Positions 62,079 to 64,000 of a stretch of DNA of 64,000 nt are shown piece by piece. The translations under genes and the position numbers were made by a program. The notes beneath the pieces were generated by a model. It ran no database searches and had not been told where the DNA came from. It was given only the letters and a program-made list of their open reading frames with translations. This stretch comes from Enchytraeus crypticus (taxonomy: Eukaryota; Annelida; Clitellata; Enchytraeida; Enchytraeidae). The stretch is taken from the NCBI GenBank assembly GCA_905160935.1, contig CAJHZI010000241.1, forward strand, positions 712,501 to 776,500, read 5' to 3'. Position 1 is the stretch's first letter. Each line of letters starts with the position of its first letter.

Positions 62079-62215
62079 AAAAAGCTGGTAAAGCTAGGGT
62101 TAACGTCAGTTTCCTCACTCGAAAACGATGTCAGTGACGTGCGAGCCCAGGATTTAAACCCCGCGCTTACTGATCCGCGGTCGAGTATCTTACCGACGTC
62201 GCCACTGGCTTCAGT
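62079..62215 (-). mobile_element. tRNA-derived SINE
   Basis: Full-length copy in the right flank. Confidence 0.84.
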
Positions 62216-64000
62216 TAAAAATTCAGTAGGAGAAACTAAGAAATTAAATGTGTATTTATAAATAATGGGTTATTGACAAAGTAATTAATTTAAACTTATT
62301 AGCATTAATAAGATATCACAATATCCTAGACAAAGGAATGAAGGAAGAAAATCTTTTAACTTCCCGCCTATTCAAATCTCTGCCTATAAAATTGATTTCT
62401 TTTGTGGTGATTAGCGGCAGATTTCTTTATATTCAAACCATGAAAGCCCAGTAGATCTTTTCGACTTACATGTACGTGTCAATTTAAAATGTTAAACTCC
62501 GTTTCACGTTAGCCTATGTAATTAATTGTTGGTATAGCGGCTCCTCTCCACTAATACAATTATATTACTCCGTTGAATATTTGATTTCTGCATATAACAT
62601 CTGTTCAATGTGAAGCTACAGAACTATAGCTAATTTAACATGAAAACATTTTTATATTTGCATTATTTATATTATGCCATTAATTCCACGCATTTATTGT
62701 AATTATGTTCGTATGTTACATTTCGTATATTCGTATGCTATCCATCTGCTGATGTCAGTTTGTTTTGAAATAAGCGAAGAAATTTTATTAACTTCAAAAC
62801 TTTGAAGTAATCAGCTGTGACAGGCAAATTGGTTCATTGCCAGTCCTCAGAATGGATGATACGGCCCCCCTGGAGTTGGCGAGAGCATCCATGGGCTCAT
62901 GTGACCCACGGGGGGCGGGGGAGGGGGGTAGGCAGGGACGAGACTAGGATGAAACTGAATGAAATAGATAATTTAATTGTGGGGGGGGGTTGATTCCAGT
63001 CCCTACATATATTTATTATATATTCCAGTCCCTACATATATTTAGTGTATATATTTATATGGCCAAATTGGAAGTTGGAGGATGAGCATCATTTAGGGGG
63101 GGGGGGGCTTAGTCACTCTATGGCCCCCATTAGTCTCGTCCCTGTGGCTGTCGGTTCGAGGGAAAATTGCAGGGTGGTGAAAAATCATCATGGTGCTGTC
63201 AATTAAAACATAGAAAAATGTGATAGATATCTATCTACCAATATTGACCAAACAGCAAAATAAAACTTCAGTACTTACTTTATTGATGTATCGTTTTCAT
63301 GATCGCGTTAAAAATTTTAAAAAAAGTGTTAAAAATGGCGGGAGCCAAAACAGTTGAAATGATCTATGTGTGATGGGGGTGCGAGGATTTAGTGTAAATA
63401 TATTGACTATGTGGTATTAATTTTCATTTATGAATTAAGTGTAGGTTAAGCAGCTTTTAGTGTTCAAGAGATTTTAACACAAAAGTTTAAGAATTATTTT
63501 ACATTTTCTAGTTGTGCAGAAATTCACAGCTCTCACTAAGTAATAGTTTAAAATCTAATTGTTTTAAATTTATTTCTCTATTTAACAAAATTCTAGAGAA
63601 TAGCAAAGATTAGACTACTTGATTACAAATTACTTTTGTCGTGAAGTTTTCGTGACCATCTTGGTATAGCTTTGAGTTGACTAGTAGGCCTATTTCAATT
63701 AATAAAACTTAGCGGCAGCCCCTTTACGGATCAATTACGCTTTCTGCTGTTAACTGTTGCAATCTTCGAAGTACCGAGGTAAGTTTTTCAAATCTCTCCG
63801 ATTGACTGCTGTAACACACTTGTAATATACTATTAATATACGTGTAATATACATGAAACATGTTACTACGGAATCTTCATTCTATAAATTTTAATTATTT
63901 ACATGCGAGATTGAATTCTTTCACAGACAAACTAAAAATAAGTATTTATTTTTATATTCACAATTAGCCGATGATTACCGCATATTTGTATTTAAAAAGA

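Larger units (their letters stand above)
58400..64000. other. Right flank without a recognised gene
   Basis: Holds GAT-tail, 5S and tRNA SINE copies, GA and ATT microsatellites, a G-rich tract and AT-rich unique DNA. A donor-like gaggtaagt at 63776 and a short ATG frame at 63335 (12 codons) are the only hints of a further gene. Confidence 0.6.

Noticed and set aside
63335-63373. Start codon in good context (MAGAKTVEMIYV then stop)
   Set aside because: Twelve codons only; may be in an upstream leader but unsupported.

Overview
This is genomic DNA from an animal, most likely an invertebrate: AT-rich, intron-dense (GT-AG introns with conserved phases), and full of tRNA- and 5S-derived SINEs, LINE 3' ends, hAT and Tc1/mariner remnants, minisatellites and AT/GA/GAT microsatellites. 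The species cannot be fixed from the sequence. There is no bacterial operon, CRISPR array or phage. Two conserved genes lie head to head, with about 3 kb between their start codons.

Minus strand, 27953 down to the left edge: the bifunctional glutamyl/prolyl-tRNA synthetase (EPRS1). I placed 29 coding exons whose phases all agree (1360 codons). In order they encode the GST-like N-domain, the class I GluRS core with a variant HIGH motif (HVGH) and an MSKR loop, the GluRS anticodon-binding part, five WHEP domains made by exon duplication, and the first part of the class II ProRS core. The rest of ProRS lies beyond position 1.

Plus strand, 30993 to 55163: an ARID4A/ARID4B orthologue with 21 coding exons, 1625 codons plus stop, and consistent phases throughout. 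It encodes N-terminal Tudor-type modules, the RBB1NT region, ARID, a chromo barrel, a long acidic low-complexity region and the conserved C-terminal coiled coil. A long 3' UTR probably ends near 58390.

The intergenic stretch (28207-30992) holds a LINE reverse-transcriptase remnant and a hAT element with an 8-bp target duplication. The right flank (58400-64000) is mostly repeats, with only weak hints of another gene. Introns hold at least 16 copies of one tRNA-derived SINE, a second hAT element with an 8-bp target duplication, a mariner remnant with intact inverted repeats, and several LINE families.

The most unusual feature is a recurrent architecture: tandem duplications that span a 3' splice site and the first bases of its exon, copied into the upstream intron. 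I see it at six EPRS1 exons and one ARID4 exon. The ARID4 case has a 69-bp period, is in frame and has no stops, so it could be used as serial alternative acceptors. A related 134-bp duplication copies the EPRS1 start codon and creates a six-codon upstream ORF.
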